A stretch of 64,000 nucleotides of DNA, from the NCBI GenBank assembly GCA_017645785.1, contig JAGCNW010000019.1, positions 1 to 64,000 of the forward strand, in the 5' to 3' direction. This stretch comes from Treponema sp. GTDB taxonomy: Bacteria; Spirochaetota; Spirochaetia; Treponematales; Treponemataceae. Below the pieces are notes generated by a model that had not been told where the DNA came from, did no database searches, and worked only from the letters and a program-made list of their open reading frames with translations. The translations under genes were made by a program, and so were the position numbers. Shown piece after piece: positions 17,672 to 27,412 of this stretch. Position 1 is the stretch's first letter; every line of letters starts with the position of its first letter.

Positions 17672-18957
17672 GAATCGCTTTCTGTCTTTTTGTAAAGGCC
17701 TGAATCTTCCCGCTTGGCCTCGTAAATTGTCGAATCGTTTATCGCCTCAATTTGAAGGTAGGCGATTTCTGTTTCGATTTCAAGAACGGCTTCCGCGACA
17801 AGAGGATCGAATTGCTTTCCGGAATTGTCGGCGAATACGTTCATCGCTTCGTCAATCGTAAAGGCGTTCTTGTAGGGGCGGACAGTCAAAAGCGCGTCCA
17901 AAACGTCAGCCGCAGCCATGATTCTTCCGCACAAGGGAATTTCTTTTTCGGCCAAGCGGAGGGGGTAGCCTGTTCCGTCCCATTTTTCGTGGTGGGTCAA
18001 GGCCATCATCAGGGCGCACTGGGTAAACTCGTCGTTTTCGATTCCGACAAAAGCCTTTTCGATTATTTGCTCGCCCCAAAGGGGGTGCATTTTTACAATC
18101 TTAAATTCGTCTTCGGTGAGCTTTCCGGGCTTTTCCAAAATCGTCTCGGGGATTTTCATTTTTCCCATGTCGTGAAGGGGAGCGGCCTTGACCATAACTT
18201 GCGCGACGCGCTCGTTCAATTCTTCGGGGTAGTAGCCCTTTTCAATCATCTTGGCGCAAATGCATTCGACATACTTTGCCGTTCGTTGAACGTGCTGGCC
18301 GGTTAAAGCGTCTTTTGATTCTACCAAGTCCGCGATGCTTAAAATCAAGCGTTCCTGGATTTTTTGAACCTTTTGCGTTTGCTGGAATTGCGCGTCAAGG
18401 CTTTTTCTAATCAAGCCTGTGAGGATCAGGACAAAAATCGAGCAAATGATGTATTCAAAGGAACAGCCCACGCAGTAGGCCAAAACATTTTCGTGGATGG
18501 CGACGACGCTCCTTGACGGAATGACGCAGCCTCGAATCAAAAGGGACGCGATCATCGTCAAATAGCCGATGGTTGTCATTATCAAGCTGAACCTTCTGTT
18601 AAAGTAAAGGCAGCTTATAAGGGGAACGGTTATAAAGCCAAGGAACATCGCGACGCCGGGCGAAATGCTGGTCATAAATAGCGAAATGTGAATGGCTATG
18701 AGGTAAAAATATTTTATAGAGCGCTTTTTGGGATTGTACTTGATGAAGGCTCTTGCGAGCAGCCAAAAGCCCAATTGGAGTCCCGCGTATATCGCAGTGA
18801 TCCCATAAGAAATGTGGGGCAAGATGTTCAAGGCGCGGAATACGATAAGCGCTATGCCTATGACGACTCCCGGGAGCATAAGCCAAGAAAATGTTTTGTT
18901 TATTTTTTGCTCGTTTTCCAGGATGAATTCCGCTTCTTTTATGTCTTGGTTCTTCAT
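17668..18957 (-). CDS. Membrane HD-GYP domain protein (putative c-di-GMP phosphodiesterase)
   Basis: Residues about 20-190 form roughly six membrane helices. After a short linker, about 200-400 make an HD-GYP domain: LHDMGKMKIPETIL (HD pair), MHPLWGEQII, HHEKWDGTGYP (the GYP signature) and DVLDALLTVRPYK. Canonical metal-binding residues appear present, so an active c-di-GMP phosphodiesterase is likely. I chose the ATG at 18957; a longer reading would begin inside the -35 box. The -10 box ends 6 nt before this ATG and there is no Shine-Dalgarno. Confidence 0.9.
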   Translation of the reverse strand: MKNQDIKEAEFILENEQKINKTFSWLMLPGVVIGIALIVFRALNILPHISYGITAIYAGLQLGFWLLARAFIKYNPKKRSIKYFYLIAIHISLFMTSISPGVAMFLGFITVPLISCLYFNRRFSLIMTTIGYLTMIASLLIRGCVIPSRSVVAIHENVLAYCVGCSFEYIICSIFVLILTGLIRKSLDAQFQQTQKVQKIQERLILSIADLVESKDALTGQHVQRTAKYVECICAKMIEKGYYPEELNERVAQVMVKAAPLHDMGKMKIPETILEKPGKLTEDEFKIVKMHPLWGEQIIEKAFVGIENDEFTQCALMMALTHHEKWDGTGYPLRLAEKEIPLCGRIMAAADVLDALLTVRPYKNAFTIDEAMNVFADNSGKQFDPLVAEAVLEIETEIAYLQIEAINDSTIYEAKREDSGLYKKTESDS

Positions 18958-18963
18958 AGTGAG

Positions 18964-18993
18964 ATTATATCCTTTTTTTTTAGCCCTTTTCAA
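18964..18993 (-). promoter_or_regulatory. Promoter of the HD-GYP gene, start-codon proximal
   Basis: On the minus strand TTGAAA, 18-bp spacer, perfect TATAAT, then CTCACT and ATG. The predicted transcription start falls on or next to the A of the start codon. Confidence 0.7.
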
Positions 18994-19010
18994 GTCAGTC
19001 TAAATTCCGC

Positions 19011-21026
19011 TTACCAAATCGAGATTCGGTTTTCTTTTGCCAAATACATTTTGTCGCCGGGTTTTATTCCGTATGTTTCTATAAACTCGTCGAATTGTTG
19101 CAGAGTCACGTTCACCCTAAGATTGTAAAAGGGGTGGGAGTCGTTCAATATAATTCCGGCAACTTCCTTTCTAAAGAGGCCGGCCCAAAGATGCGCGTAA
19201 GTTTCAAAGAATAGCTTGTAGTCGAAGTCGGGATTTTTCTTTGCCAGGGCCAGCATAACCTTGACTCCGCCAATGTCCGCAGCGGCTTCTCCTTGAACGG
19301 TTTTTCCGCTTTGATGCAAGGAGCCGAGCGTGTTCATGCTGTCAAAATAGTCTACAAGTTTTTGCGAGCGCTTTTCAAACACGTCCCAATCTTCTTTTGT
19401 CCACCAATTTTTCATCGCGCCTTTTTTGTCAAATTGGCTTCCTGTGGCGTCAAAAGAATGGCTTATCTCGTGGCCGATGACCGCTCCCAAAGATCCGTAA
19501 AGCTCTTCGTCCTTCATGTCGGGCCTGTAAAAGTCTCCGCCAAGAATTCCCGCGATGATTTTGATGGAGTTTTCGGTAAAGGCGTTAAATGCGTTCACTT
19601 GGAAAATGTTGTCAACCCACATTCCGTTTCCGTGGTTCTTGTTGACGTTGTCGTTTTCTTGGTCTATGAAAAAGACGGATGTTTTTAGAACGGCGCTGAC
19701 TAAAGTCTCCCCTTCCTTCGCCGAAAGAATTTTCAAGTCGCTGTAGTCGTCCCAATGGTTGGGGTAGGCGACGTGAATTCCCATGGCGCTTAATTTTTGG
19801 ATCGCTTTTTTCTTTGTTTCTTTGCAAAGCCAATCTTCGTCGGCCAGCATCTTTTTGTACTCGGCGATGACTTCCTTTATGATTTTTGTGACGCGCTTTT
19901 TGGCGTTTTTGTCAACGCAATATTTTGCGTAAAGCTTTGAAAGGGGAACGGGAAGAAAGCTCGACACAAAATCCGAGGCGTCTTGTTCATAGCTTTGCGC
20001 TTCTGTTATTCCCATTCGCTTGCGTTTTGCCGCGTTGTAAAAGTCGTATGTTTCCTTGTCCATGTATTCCACAAGGGAACGGACGGTTCCGTCTATTAAG
20101 TATGATTTGAACAAGTCAAGGTTTTCTTCCGTAAAAAGGCTGTTCAATTTTTCCAGCCAGGCAGGCTCCGACAAGTAAATCCTGGTCGCTTTGTCCATTC
20201 CCCTAAGTTCCATTATTTGGACAAGGGGGAAATTGGGCGACTTTTCTTGCAATTGCTCGACAGTAAATTTGTTCAATATTTTCTTGTAAATGTCCGGCGA
20301 ATGGTGGTCTTCTACGGTCATCATGCTTTGAGCGAGCGCGCTTTCAAGCTTGTATTTTTGTTCAATTATTCTTTTTGCCTTTTCCGCGGTGTAGCCAAGC
20401 TTTTTTAACGCAAACTCCGAAATCGAGTCGGAGAATTCTTTTTGGTTCTTTCCGTTTTCCGTAAGCTTTTTGTATTCCGCCGAGTCTTTTAGCGTGAGCG
20501 AGGTGGAAAATATGTTCAGCGCGCTTTTGGACGAATCGCTTATGTCCGATCCTGCGTCAAAGGCGCAAAAGTTGGTTCCCTTGTAAAGGCATTCCTCGCC
20601 GGCAAGGTAGTCGGCCAAGTCTTTGACGCTGTTTATTTTTTCAACGCTGGCGATTAATTCTTTTATTTCTTTTATGCTGTTCTTGTTTCTAAGGTCCCAG
20701 TCAAGGTAGAGGTCGTACAGGTTTTGGATGGTTTTTGCCTCGGGGTCCTTAAGGTCTTTGTTTGTCATAAGGCCAAGAATTTCTTGCGAAACTTGGATTT
20801 GCCGCTCGGCAAAGGTGCCTGTCATGGGGTATCCCTGGGGAATTTTCGCCGACAAAATCCAGTCTCTGTTAATGGCGGCGTAAAAATCGTCGGTCAGCTT
20901 TGGATTGTAGCCTTGAATGGCTCCTACGATGGTTGTGTTGACCCAAGGCTTTTCTTGGCTAAAGGTTGGCAAACATACAAAGGTCAAGAAAATGGCCGCG
21001 ACGGTATTAAAAAGAATCTTTTTCAT
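19011..21026 (-). CDS. M13 family zinc endopeptidase (PepO/neprilysin-like)
   Basis: A 671-residue secreted metallopeptidase. It has an N-terminal signal peptide (residues 1-23, ending PTFSQ), the helical M13_N domain (begins NPKLTDDFYAAINRDW) and a C-terminal catalytic domain with HEISH at 519-523 in VIGHEISHSFD. The third ligand block reads QGEAAADIGG where the family has GExxAD. The substrate-binding NAFTENSIKIIAGIL, normally N-A-x-Y, is altered. Likely periplasmic or surface peptide degradation. It has a near-perfect promoter only 6 nt from the ATG. Confidence 0.93.
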   Translation of the reverse strand: MKKILFNTVAAIFLTFVCLPTFSQEKPWVNTTIVGAIQGYNPKLTDDFYAAINRDWILSAKIPQGYPMTGTFAERQIQVSQEILGLMTNKDLKDPEAKTIQNLYDLYLDWDLRNKNSIKEIKELIASVEKINSVKDLADYLAGEECLYKGTNFCAFDAGSDISDSSKSALNIFSTSLTLKDSAEYKKLTENGKNQKEFSDSISEFALKKLGYTAEKAKRIIEQKYKLESALAQSMMTVEDHHSPDIYKKILNKFTVEQLQEKSPNFPLVQIMELRGMDKATRIYLSEPAWLEKLNSLFTEENLDLFKSYLIDGTVRSLVEYMDKETYDFYNAAKRKRMGITEAQSYEQDASDFVSSFLPVPLSKLYAKYCVDKNAKKRVTKIIKEVIAEYKKMLADEDWLCKETKKKAIQKLSAMGIHVAYPNHWDDYSDLKILSAKEGETLVSAVLKTSVFFIDQENDNVNKNHGNGMWVDNIFQVNAFNAFTENSIKIIAGILGGDFYRPDMKDEELYGSLGAVIGHEISHSFDATGSQFDKKGAMKNWWTKEDWDVFEKRSQKLVDYFDSMNTLGSLHQSGKTVQGEAAADIGGVKVMLALAKKNPDFDYKLFFETYAHLWAGLFRKEVAGIILNDSHPFYNLRVNVTLQQFDEFIETYGIKPGDKMYLAKENRISIW

Positions 21027-21032
21027 AGAAAG

Positions 21033-21061
21033 ATTTTAGCGCGCGGAGGCTTTTATGTCAA
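21033..21061 (-). promoter_or_regulatory. Promoter of the M13 peptidase gene, start-codon proximal
   Basis: Minus strand: perfect TTGACA (21061-21056), 17-bp spacer, TAAAAT (21038-21033), then CTTTCT and the ATG at 21026. This is the clearest case of a promoter predicted to give a leaderless mRNA in the window. Confidence 0.78.
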
Positions 21062-21079
21062 ATTTTGCCTTTTTTTGCC

Positions 21080-21107
21080 TTGAATTTTTTAAAAAAGGGT
21101 GTAAAAT
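21080..21107 (+). promoter_or_regulatory. Chemoreceptor promoter
   Basis: TTGAAT at 21080-21085, 16-bp spacer, TAAAAT at 21102-21107. A start near 21114 leaves about 28 nt of leader with a GGGGGA ribosome-binding site, unlike the divergent peptidase gene. Confidence 0.65.
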
Positions 21108-21141
21108 AGAAAGTCGCAACGATAAACGCTTTGGGGGACTT

Positions 21142-23202
21142 ATGAAAAACTTCAAATTGAAAGTGATTCTGGCGGCCGCAATCGCCGTCGCCGTTACTGT
21201 CGTAGTCACTATATTTTGGGCGGAACGCTCTTTTAGAAGCCAAGCCGACGTAAAATTGATTCACACGGCAGAAATCAAAACCATAGAATTTCAATCCAGC
21301 CTCAACGAACAGTTGATTCTTGTCCGACAGATGGCCCGTTCTCCCCTTGTCCGGGATTATTTGATGAATCCTGACGACCCTGAGGCCGCCCGCATAGGAA
21401 AGAACGAGTTTGCCGCTTACCAAAACGCCTTTTTGAGCAAGTCGATTTTCTGGGTAAGCGACCAAAACCACGAGTTCTGGAGCGACATGAAATACGCCTA
21501 CACGCTCGATCCCGAAGACCCAGACACATACTGGTACAAGATGACCATGTACGAGACCGAGGAGTACAACTTTAACATCAACTACAACCCTGACCTCAAC
21601 ATAACTATGCTTTGGGTCAACGCCGTAATCCGCGACCAAAACAAAAATCCAGTCGGCATCGCCGGAACTGGAATTCCTTTGACTGACTTTATCAACAGCA
21701 TGTACAAGGGAGTTCCTTCCGAAGTTGAAATGTTCCTTTATAACGACAGCATGGAAATAACCGGCGCCGCCGACCAGTCGATTCTAAAGGATAATGTCTT
21801 GGTCACAAAGAAAATTCCTGAGCTCGCCAAGTTTGACGCGCTTCCAACCGCGATTGAGACAAGAAAGGCTCCTCAGGCGGAGTTTGTTCTTGGTCCCTTG
21901 GACTTGATTGGCTGGCACATGGTGATGAAAATCGCCTACACGCCGGCCGCTTTTGTTCTTGCGGCCATCACTCCGATCGCAATTTGTCTTGTCGCGATCA
22001 TTCTTTTGTTCGTCGCCTTCTACACTTCCAACATCATCATAAGCGCCACGACTCTCAAAAAGGCGGTTGACGATCTTTCGAGCGGAAACGCGGACTTGAC
22101 CCAGCGCGTCCAGCTAAAGAGCGCCAGCGCCCTTAAGGTCATCAACGACCTCGTCGTAAGCCTTAACCGCTTTATCGAAAAACTTCAGGGTATTGTGGCA
22201 AGCGTAAAAAATTCCAACGAGACTTTGGTCAACACAGGAACGGCCTTGCGCGACTGCACTCAAAACACGGTCGCCTCAATCAACGAAATTATTTCCAATA
22301 TCGAACGCATGGGCCAAGGCCTTTCGGAGCAGTCCAGCTCGGTTGACCAAACCGCCGGCGCCGTCACTGAAATTTCCAGCAACATCGAGTCTATGGGCAA
22401 GATGATCGAAAATCAGGCCCAGAGCGTAAGCCAGGCCAGCTCCGCCGTAGAGCAAATGATTGGCAACATCAATTCTGTAAACGAGTCGGTAGAAAAACTT
22501 TCCGGATCCTTCTCTCTCTTGCAAAAGGGAGCGACGGACGGCGTGGCCAAGCAAGAAGAAGTCAACACAATGGTTTTGGACGTCCAACAGCAGAGCGAAA
22601 TGCTTAAAACCGCCAACAGCGTAATCAGCGGAATCGCGCGCCAAACAAACTTGCTTGCCATGAACGCGGCCATCGAAGCCGCCCACGCCGGCGAAGCGGG
22701 CAAAGGCTTTAGCGTTGTCGCCGACGAAATTAGAAAGCTCAGCGAAAACTCTTCCGCCCAGACAAAGACAATCGGCGCGCAGCTTAAGACAATCCAAGAA
22801 TCGGTTGACCAAATCGTTTCTGCCAGCCGCGGCTCTCAGGACGTCCTCAAGTCGGTCGCCGACAGCATCGAGCAAACCGACGCCTTGGTTCGCGAAATCA
22901 GTTCCGCGATGAGCGAGCAGCTTGAAGGTTCGGCCCAGATTAACGAGGCCTTGAATGTCTTGAATAACAACTCAAGCCAAGTAAAGCAAAGCTCCGTCGA
23001 GATGACTCAAGGAAACCAGGCGATTTTGCGCGAAGTCGAAATGCTCGAAAACGCGACCGGCGGAATGAAGAGCGGAATGGAAGAGATGAGAACTGGCGCT
23101 TCGATGATTTCAAACGTCAGCGAACAGTTGCAAGCCCTTGCCGCCGAAATGCAAAAGTCAATCGACAGCATCGGAAACGAGCTTGGCCAGTTTAGGGTCT
23201 AG
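21142..23202 (+). CDS. Methyl-accepting chemotaxis protein with periplasmic Cache-type sensor
   Basis: A 686-residue receptor. TM1 is at about 8-27, a periplasmic domain of about 240 residues has a dCache look (FWVSDQNHEFWSDMKYAYTLDP, GIAGTGIPLTDFINSM), TM2 is near 275-305, a HAMP-like segment follows (AVDDLSSGNADLTQRV), then the coiled-coil signalling domain with the hairpin tip IARQTNLLAMNAAIEAAHAGEAGKGFSVVADEIRKL, nearly identical to the family consensus. The ligand is unknown. I chose the ATG with GGGGGA before it; upstream in-frame starts lie before the promoter. Confidence 0.95.
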   Translation: MKNFKLKVILAAAIAVAVTVVVTIFWAERSFRSQADVKLIHTAEIKTIEFQSSLNEQLILVRQMARSPLVRDYLMNPDDPEAARIGKNEFAAYQNAFLSKSIFWVSDQNHEFWSDMKYAYTLDPEDPDTYWYKMTMYETEEYNFNINYNPDLNITMLWVNAVIRDQNKNPVGIAGTGIPLTDFINSMYKGVPSEVEMFLYNDSMEITGAADQSILKDNVLVTKKIPELAKFDALPTAIETRKAPQAEFVLGPLDLIGWHMVMKIAYTPAAFVLAAITPIAICLVAIILLFVAFYTSNIIISATTLKKAVDDLSSGNADLTQRVQLKSASALKVINDLVVSLNRFIEKLQGIVASVKNSNETLVNTGTALRDCTQNTVASINEIISNIERMGQGLSEQSSSVDQTAGAVTEISSNIESMGKMIENQAQSVSQASSAVEQMIGNINSVNESVEKLSGSFSLLQKGATDGVAKQEEVNTMVLDVQQQSEMLKTANSVISGIARQTNLLAMNAAIEAAHAGEAGKGFSVVADEIRKLSENSSAQTKTIGAQLKTIQESVDQIVSASRGSQDVLKSVADSIEQTDALVREISSAMSEQLEGSAQINEALNVLNNNSSQVKQSSVEMTQGNQAILREVEMLENATGGMKSGMEEMRTGASMISNVSEQLQALAAEMQKSIDSIGNELGQFRV

Positions 23203-23220
23203 GCCGTTATAATTAAGCAA

Positions 23221-23255
23221 AAAAAAGCCGCCCGAAACCGGGCGGCCTTTTTTTT
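23221..23255. terminator. Bidirectional terminator between chemoreceptor and ankyrin genes
   Basis: GCCGCCCG, loop AAAC, CGGGCGGC flanked by an A run on the left and a T run on the right. The perfect 8-bp GC stem serves both convergent genes. Confidence 0.92.
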
Positions 23256-23267
23256 AGTTTTCGTTTA

Positions 23268-26075
23268 TCAATCTTCAGAAGGGGAGCTTGCGCCGGGGTT
23301 GAGCAACGCGGCGTTGCCTTCCTTTTTCCAGCTGACCGCAACGTCATAAGGGGTTTCTCCGCTTACGTTCTTTGCGTTCTTGTTCAAGCCCCACTTAAGG
23401 AGGCGGGCGACGGTGGCTTCGTCGGCCATGCGGGCGGCGTAGTGCAAGATTGTGTTTCCGCGGATGTCAGTCTTGTTGGCGGAATTCTTTACGATGTAGC
23501 CCAACAAGTAGCCGCTCTTTTCGTTAAAGGCCATGGAAAGCACGCTGCCGCCTTTTGCCGAAGTTTGCGCGAAGGGGTTGGCTCCCTTTTCAAGCAAGAG
23601 GGCCGCGGCGTCTTTTTGGTTTGTGTCGGCCGCGATTGAAAGGGGCGTGTAGCCAAAAGAGTTTCTTGTGTCAAAGGGATAGCCGCGTCCAATCAATGTT
23701 TGCAACACTTTTACATCGGCCTTCGCCTGGAGCGCGATGTGAATCGGCGTGTTTCCGTCCGAGTCGGCTATCATCTTGTCGTTGCCCAAAACAGCGTACA
23801 TTGTGTCTGTGTCTTTGGCAAACGCGATTGAAAGGGGAGTCGCTCCGCTCTTGTCTCGAGACATGGAATTGGCTCCGGCCTTTCTTAGAAGGTTTATTAT
23901 TTCCTTGTCGCCCAAAGCCGCGGCCTCGTGGAAGGGCGTCTTTCCGCTCATGTCTTGGATTTGAGGATTGGCCTTTGCCGAAAGCAAGAGCTTTGTCATT
24001 TCGTACTGGCCGCCCCTGATGGCGTCGCTAAGGCTTGTGCGGCCGTTTTGGTCGTATATGTTGGGGTTGGCTCCGTGGCTAAGCAATAGGCGGGCCATCG
24101 TTGTGTTTCCTTCTACAGCGGCTTCGGCAAGTGGCGTCTTTCCGCCGACGTTTTGGCTGTCGATGTTAAAGCCAAGCTTGATGAGGCTTTCGGCAGCGGT
24201 CAAAGAGTCCCATCTAACGGCCGCGTGGAGGGGGCTGCTTCCCAAATGGTCGCGGGCGCTCAATGACGCTCCGCGCTTTACAAGCAAGTCGATTGCGTTT
24301 ATGTTGTCTCCCTTGGCGGCGCTAAAGAGGGGAGTCTCTCCGTTTCCGTTTACGGCGTTGACGTCCGCTCCCTTTTGAATCAAGAAGCTGAGCGTGTCGT
24401 TGGGAAGCTGCCATTCGGCCGCGTAGTGCAAGACGGAATTTCCGCTTCCGTCCCTGGCGGCGATCGTTCCGGAATTGACGAGCCACTGCTCGCTTCCGTT
24501 TTGGCTTTCAAGAGATTTTCTAAGCGGAGACACGTCCTGCGTGTTTGCGGCAAAAATGTCGGCGTTGCGCGCAAGCAAAAGCTCTCCGGCCTTGCGGTTG
24601 TTTTTTTCTACCGCGACAAAAAGCGCGCCTTCGCCGTCGCGGTTTCGGGCGTTGACGTTTGAGTCAAGGCTGGCGATGTATTCGATTCTTTCAAAGGGCG
24701 CGCTTTGCTTTAGAGCGACCAAGAGGGGTGTGTTTCCTTCGGAGTCTGTTGTCGAGGCGTTTTCTTTTATCACCAAAGACTTGTACAAGTCGTCGGGCCT
24801 GCGCAAAACGCTGATGAGGGGAGTTGTCTTCTTTGCGTCCTCGGCGTGAATGTCCGCTCCGTTGGCGACAAAGAAACTGACTTGCGCGGCCTCTCCGTGT
24901 TCGATCGCTGTCGCGAGCGGAGTCAAGCCCTTTTTGTTTCTGATGTTGATGTCGGCTCCGGCGCTTGTGAACATTCCCAAAACTTCGGGGTTGATCTTTG
25001 TCATTGAGGCGACGTGCAAGACTGTGTCGCCGTACATGTCCTTTTGGTTCACGTTGGCTCCGTTGGCCAAAAGAATTGAGTAAATCTCGGCTTGCTTTTC
25101 TTGCGGAATCAAAAGAAGGAGGGGAGTCTTTCCGAGGCTGTCCTTTCCGTTGACGTCGGCTCCGTTTGACAAAAGCTGCGAAACAATATCTGTCCTTCCG
25201 TAGCGGACCGCTTCGTGGAGGGGCGTCGCTCCCGAGATGTCTTGGGCCCTTGTGTCGGCGCCGTTGTCAAGAAGGTATTGGACGATTCCCGTATGGCCGC
25301 AAATTGCCGCCATGTGGAGGGGAGTTTGACCGTCGCTCATTCTAAGTGACATGTTGCGCTGCTCCACCGCGTCCTCAAAATATTTTGCGGGGCAGTCTAC
25401 GGTGGCGGCTCCGGCGTAAATCAATTCGGCGGCGATTTGCGCGGTCACGATGTTCTTGGGGTTTTCGAGGGCCAAGGCCAGCGGGGTTTTGCCTTGGTTG
25501 TTCTTTTTGTCGATGTCGATCTTCTTGTTGATGCAGTAGTCAATGGCCTTTTTGTTCTCTGTGTTCACAAAGTAGTGGACGATTCCGTTTCCGCTGTTTT
25601 CGTCCTTAAGCTGGGCGGTTTTTTCGTTGATCATTATGTCATAGTAAACGTCGCCGCGGGCCAAGGAGCTTTCCAAAGCGCTGATTCCTTCGGCGTCAAG
25701 CGAAAAAATGTCCGAGCCAAGGTTGGTCAGGGCCCTGGCGGATTCGTAGCATTCCGACTTTATGGCGACGTGGAGGGCGGTGTCGCTGGAGTTGTTCTTG
25801 AGCTCCAAATCCGCTCCTTTTATCACAAGGAAGGTCACCAAGTCCGGGTCGTTGATTCTTGCCGCCATGTGGAGGGCGGTGTTTCCTTCCTCGTCAACGG
25901 TGTTGATGTCGGCCTGGTTGGAAAAAAGGCTCTTTGCCTTGTCAATTTCGCCGGCCAAAATGTATTCTTGCGCTGTCGTAGGCTTTTTTTCGCTTGTCGT
26001 GGCGCAGCCGTTGACAAAAAAGGCCATCGCGATTGAACAAATGGCGATGATAAAGGTTAAAAGTTGGTTTTTCAT
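23268..26075 (-). CDS. Large ankyrin-repeat lipoprotein
   Basis: A 935-residue protein. Residues 1-23 are a lipoprotein signal (hydrophobic core, then FVNGC with the lipidated cysteine at 24), followed by roughly two dozen ankyrin repeats filling nearly the whole chain, recognisable as GxTPLHxAxxxGxxxxxxLLxxGAD units (for example GQTPLHMAAICGHTGIVQYL). Ankyrin arrays bind proteins, so a periplasm- or surface-facing binding scaffold is likely; the partner is unknown. I chose the ATG at 26075 with GGGGTGG before it over a GTG three codons upstream. Confidence 0.92.
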   Translation of the reverse strand: MKNQLLTFIIAICSIAMAFFVNGCATTSEKKPTTAQEYILAGEIDKAKSLFSNQADINTVDEEGNTALHMAARINDPDLVTFLVIKGADLELKNNSSDTALHVAIKSECYESARALTNLGSDIFSLDAEGISALESSLARGDVYYDIMINEKTAQLKDENSGNGIVHYFVNTENKKAIDYCINKKIDIDKKNNQGKTPLALALENPKNIVTAQIAAELIYAGAATVDCPAKYFEDAVEQRNMSLRMSDGQTPLHMAAICGHTGIVQYLLDNGADTRAQDISGATPLHEAVRYGRTDIVSQLLSNGADVNGKDSLGKTPLLLLIPQEKQAEIYSILLANGANVNQKDMYGDTVLHVASMTKINPEVLGMFTSAGADINIRNKKGLTPLATAIEHGEAAQVSFFVANGADIHAEDAKKTTPLISVLRRPDDLYKSLVIKENASTTDSEGNTPLLVALKQSAPFERIEYIASLDSNVNARNRDGEGALFVAVEKNNRKAGELLLARNADIFAANTQDVSPLRKSLESQNGSEQWLVNSGTIAARDGSGNSVLHYAAEWQLPNDTLSFLIQKGADVNAVNGNGETPLFSAAKGDNINAIDLLVKRGASLSARDHLGSSPLHAAVRWDSLTAAESLIKLGFNIDSQNVGGKTPLAEAAVEGNTTMARLLLSHGANPNIYDQNGRTSLSDAIRGGQYEMTKLLLSAKANPQIQDMSGKTPFHEAAALGDKEIINLLRKAGANSMSRDKSGATPLSIAFAKDTDTMYAVLGNDKMIADSDGNTPIHIALQAKADVKVLQTLIGRGYPFDTRNSFGYTPLSIAADTNQKDAAALLLEKGANPFAQTSAKGGSVLSMAFNEKSGYLLGYIVKNSANKTDIRGNTILHYAARMADEATVARLLKWGLNKNAKNVSGETPYDVAVSWKKEGNAALLNPGASSPSED

Positions 26076-26156
26076 GCAATCCACCCCGCTTTTAAAAGAG
26101 ATATATTCTTCTTTATTATCGGAATTATTGCGGGCGAGTTTAGGCGAAAAACGCTC

Positions 26157-26185
26157 TTGAACAAAAGCCGCGTTTAATCTATAAT
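26157..26185 (+). promoter_or_regulatory. fba promoter
   Basis: TTGAAC at 26157-26162, 17-bp spacer, perfect TATAAT at 26180-26185. Leader of about 25 nt with AAGGAGC ahead of the ATG at 26217. Confidence 0.75.
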
Positions 26186-26216
26186 GTTTGGCATAAAATC
26201 CTTAAGGAGCTTTTTT

Positions 26217-27215
26217 ATGGTTAATTACAAAGATTTAGGCCTTGTGAACACTCGCGACATGTTCGCCAAGGCAATGAAAGGCGGATACGCCATTCCCGCG
26301 TTCAACTTCAACAACATGGAGCAGATGCAGGCTATCATCATGGCTTGCGTTGAGGCCAAGTCTCCCGTCATCTTGCAGGTTTCAAAGGGAGCCCGCGCCT
26401 ACGCCAACGCCAACATTCTTCGCAACATGGCCCGCGGAGCGGTTGAGTACGCCCACGAGTTGGGATGCGACATTCCGATCGTCCTCCACCTTGACCACGG
26501 CCCGAATTTTGAAGTTGCCAAAGACTGCATCGACAACGGATTTTCTTCAGTCATGATCGACGGTTCGGCCCTTCCCTACGACGAGAACGTAGCGGTTACA
26601 AAAAAGGTTGTCGAATACGCCCACAAATACGACGTCACCGTAGAAGCCGAGCTTGGCGTTTTGGGCGGCGTTGAGGACGAAGTTTCCGCCGAAGAGTCAA
26701 AGTACACAAAGCCTGAGGAAGTAATCGACTTCACTTCAAAGACTGGCTGCGACTCATTGGCCATTTCCATCGGAACAAGCCACGGCCGCTGCAAGTTCAC
26801 TCCGGCCCAGTGCACAAGAAGCCCCGACGGAGTTTTGATTCCTCCGCCGTTGGCCTTTGACGTATTGGCCGCCATCGAGCAAAAGCTTCCCGGCTTCCCG
26901 ATCGTTTTGCACGGATCTTCTTCAGTTCCAGTTGAATACGTAAAGATCATCGAGCAGTACGGCGGAAAGATTCCGGATTCAGTCGGAATCCCCGAGGACC
27001 AGCTTCGCAAGGCCGCCAAGAGCGCCGTTTGCAAAATCAACATCGACTCTGACGGACGCTTGGCCATGACAGCCGCCATCCGCCGCCACCTTGCCGAGCA
27101 CCCGGGCGACTTTGACCCCCGCCAGTACCTTACTCCCGCCCGCGATGAGCTCAAGAAGATGTACATGCACAAGTGCGTGAACGTCCTTGGCTCAGCCGGC
27201 CACGCCTTGGACTAG
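26217..27215 (+). CDS. fba: Class II fructose-1,6-bisphosphate aldolase
   Basis: Cleaves fructose-1,6-bisphosphate in glycolysis, zinc-dependent. The 332-residue enzyme has AFNFNNMEQMQAI at the start, the zinc-ligand motif VLHLDHGPN, EAELGVLGGVEDEV, SIGTSHGRCKF with a second ligand His, and LHGSSSVP with the third. It belongs to the longer type seen in many treponemes and clostridia. The ATG with AAGGAG is preferred; an earlier in-frame ATG overlaps the -10 box. It has its own promoter and terminator. Confidence 0.97.
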   Translation: MVNYKDLGLVNTRDMFAKAMKGGYAIPAFNFNNMEQMQAIIMACVEAKSPVILQVSKGARAYANANILRNMARGAVEYAHELGCDIPIVLHLDHGPNFEVAKDCIDNGFSSVMIDGSALPYDENVAVTKKVVEYAHKYDVTVEAELGVLGGVEDEVSAEESKYTKPEEVIDFTSKTGCDSLAISIGTSHGRCKFTPAQCTRSPDGVLIPPPLAFDVLAAIEQKLPGFPIVLHGSSSVPVEYVKIIEQYGGKIPDSVGIPEDQLRKAAKSAVCKINIDSDGRLAMTAAIRRHLAEHPGDFDPRQYLTPARDELKKMYMHKCVNVLGSAGHALD

Positions 27216-27236
27216 GATTAGTTTCCTAACCAAAAA

Positions 27237-27267
27237 GGCCCGCGGCAACAGCCGCGGGCCTTTTTTT
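27237..27267 (+). terminator. fba terminator
   Basis: GGCCCGCGGC, loop AACA, GCCGCGGGCC: a perfect 10-bp stem followed by seven T. Confidence 0.95.
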
Positions 27268-27372
27268 GCCCAGAATGATTTATTATTTCCAACGCGCGCG
27301 GGGCACTTGACAAAAAATAAAAAATACATATCATATCTTCCCCAAAATTCATAAAAAATTCGCTCGTTTTTA

Positions 27373-27400
27373 TTGACTAAAGTCCGCCAATCATTATAAT
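27373..27400 (+). promoter_or_regulatory. Promoter of the TPR-greA operon, start-codon proximal
   Basis: TTGACT at 27373-27378, 16-bp spacer, perfect TATAAT at 27395-27400. Only 12 nt separate the -10 box from the ATG at 27413, so the leader would be about 5 nt and lacks a Shine-Dalgarno. Confidence 0.7.
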
Positions 27401-27412
27401 TAAATTTACGCT

